Shown here piece by piece: positions 5,601-5,669 of a stretch of DNA of 5,669 bases. The notes beneath the pieces are model-generated. The model was not told the DNA's origin, did no database searches, and worked only from the letters and a program-made list of their open reading frames with translations. The translations under genes and the position numbers were made by a program. The DNA is from an uncultured Collinsella sp. Its GTDB lineage: Bacteria > Actinomycetota > Coriobacteriia > Coriobacteriales > Coriobacteriaceae. Position 1 is the stretch's first letter. Every line of letters begins with the position of its first letter. The stretch lies in the NCBI GenBank assembly GCA_900552155.1, contig URYU01000115.1:1-5669 (forward strand), in the 5' to 3' direction.

Positions 5601-5669
5601 ATGAGCGATAGCCAGAACATGTCCGATGAGGTACGCGCCTGCCTGCGCGCCATTCTGACGCCAGCCCTG
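5601..5669 (+). CDS. Start of an unidentified gene, 3'-truncated by window edge
   Basis: Only 23 codons are visible: MSDSQNMSDEVRACLRAIL, then TPAL. The frame is open to the window end, starts with ATG 6 nt after GAAAGG and lies 52 nt after the oxidoreductase stop. The residues shown are hydrophilic and probably helical, with no signal peptide, no twin-Arg and no Fe-S motif yet visible. I do not recognise it. Genes following this type of oxidoreductase often encode an Fe-S electron-transfer subunit, a membrane anchor or a TorD-like chaperone; a soluble helical N-terminus would suit the chaperone, but that is conjecture. A second in-frame ATG at 5619 is a less favoured start. Confidence 0.6.
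   Translation, partial: MSDSQNMSDEVRACLRAILTPAL

Noticed and set aside
4142..5653. 503-codon open frame on the minus strand opposite the oxidoreductase gene
   Set aside because: It lies antisense to a gene with clear family motifs. Its translation is rich in Arg, His, Ala and Gln, has no recognisable domain, and is the usual artefact of GC-biased third positions.

Overview
The window is a compact, GC-rich, single-strand gene array from a fermentative anaerobe. It carries the 3' end of a formate hydrogenlyase (FHL, group 4 membrane-bound [NiFe]-hydrogenase) operon, then a separate transcription unit for a molybdopterin oxidoreductase. High GC, strong G/C preference at third codon positions and an FHL set very close to enterobacterial Hyc/Hyf are compatible with a gut actinobacterium of the Coriobacteriia (Collinsella-like). 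That placement is inference; no phylogenetic marker is present.

Region 1 (1-2429): four tightly packed genes, all on the + strand. They are hycF (electron-transfer ferredoxin, 5' end outside the window), hycG (hydrogenase small subunit), hycH (maturation/assembly protein) and hycI (C-terminal endopeptidase for the large subunit). Spacings are 2 nt, 0 nt and a 1-nt stop/start overlap, each start having a good Shine-Dalgarno sequence, so they are almost certainly co-translated. The large subunit and the membrane subunits should lie upstream.

Region 2 (2430-3308): a formate/nitrite transporter family channel (focA-like) follows hycI after 39 nt. A short hairpin spans the hycI stop. An intrinsic terminator at 3331-3366 closes the operon. 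Together the genes suggest a formate channel feeding an H2-evolving FHL complex at the membrane: formate is oxidised by a formate dehydrogenase not visible here, electrons pass through HycF and HycG clusters to the [NiFe] site, and HycH and HycI mature the enzyme.

Region 3 (3431-5669): a 705-residue cytoplasmic-type Mo/W-bisPGD oxidoreductase with an N-terminal [4Fe-4S] site. It has a Cys at the expected metal-ligand position, but the context is more like the PsrA/PhsA branch than canonical formate dehydrogenase. A further + strand gene starts at 5601 and runs off the window.

Points most worth a second look: a displaced cluster-ligand cysteine in HycG, the non-FDH-like active site of the oxidoreductase beside an FHL operon, a mixed hyc/hyf-like gene order ending in a formate channel, and lineage-type extensions on HycF and HycH. 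I see no mobile element, CRISPR array, RNA gene or clear horizontal-transfer signal.
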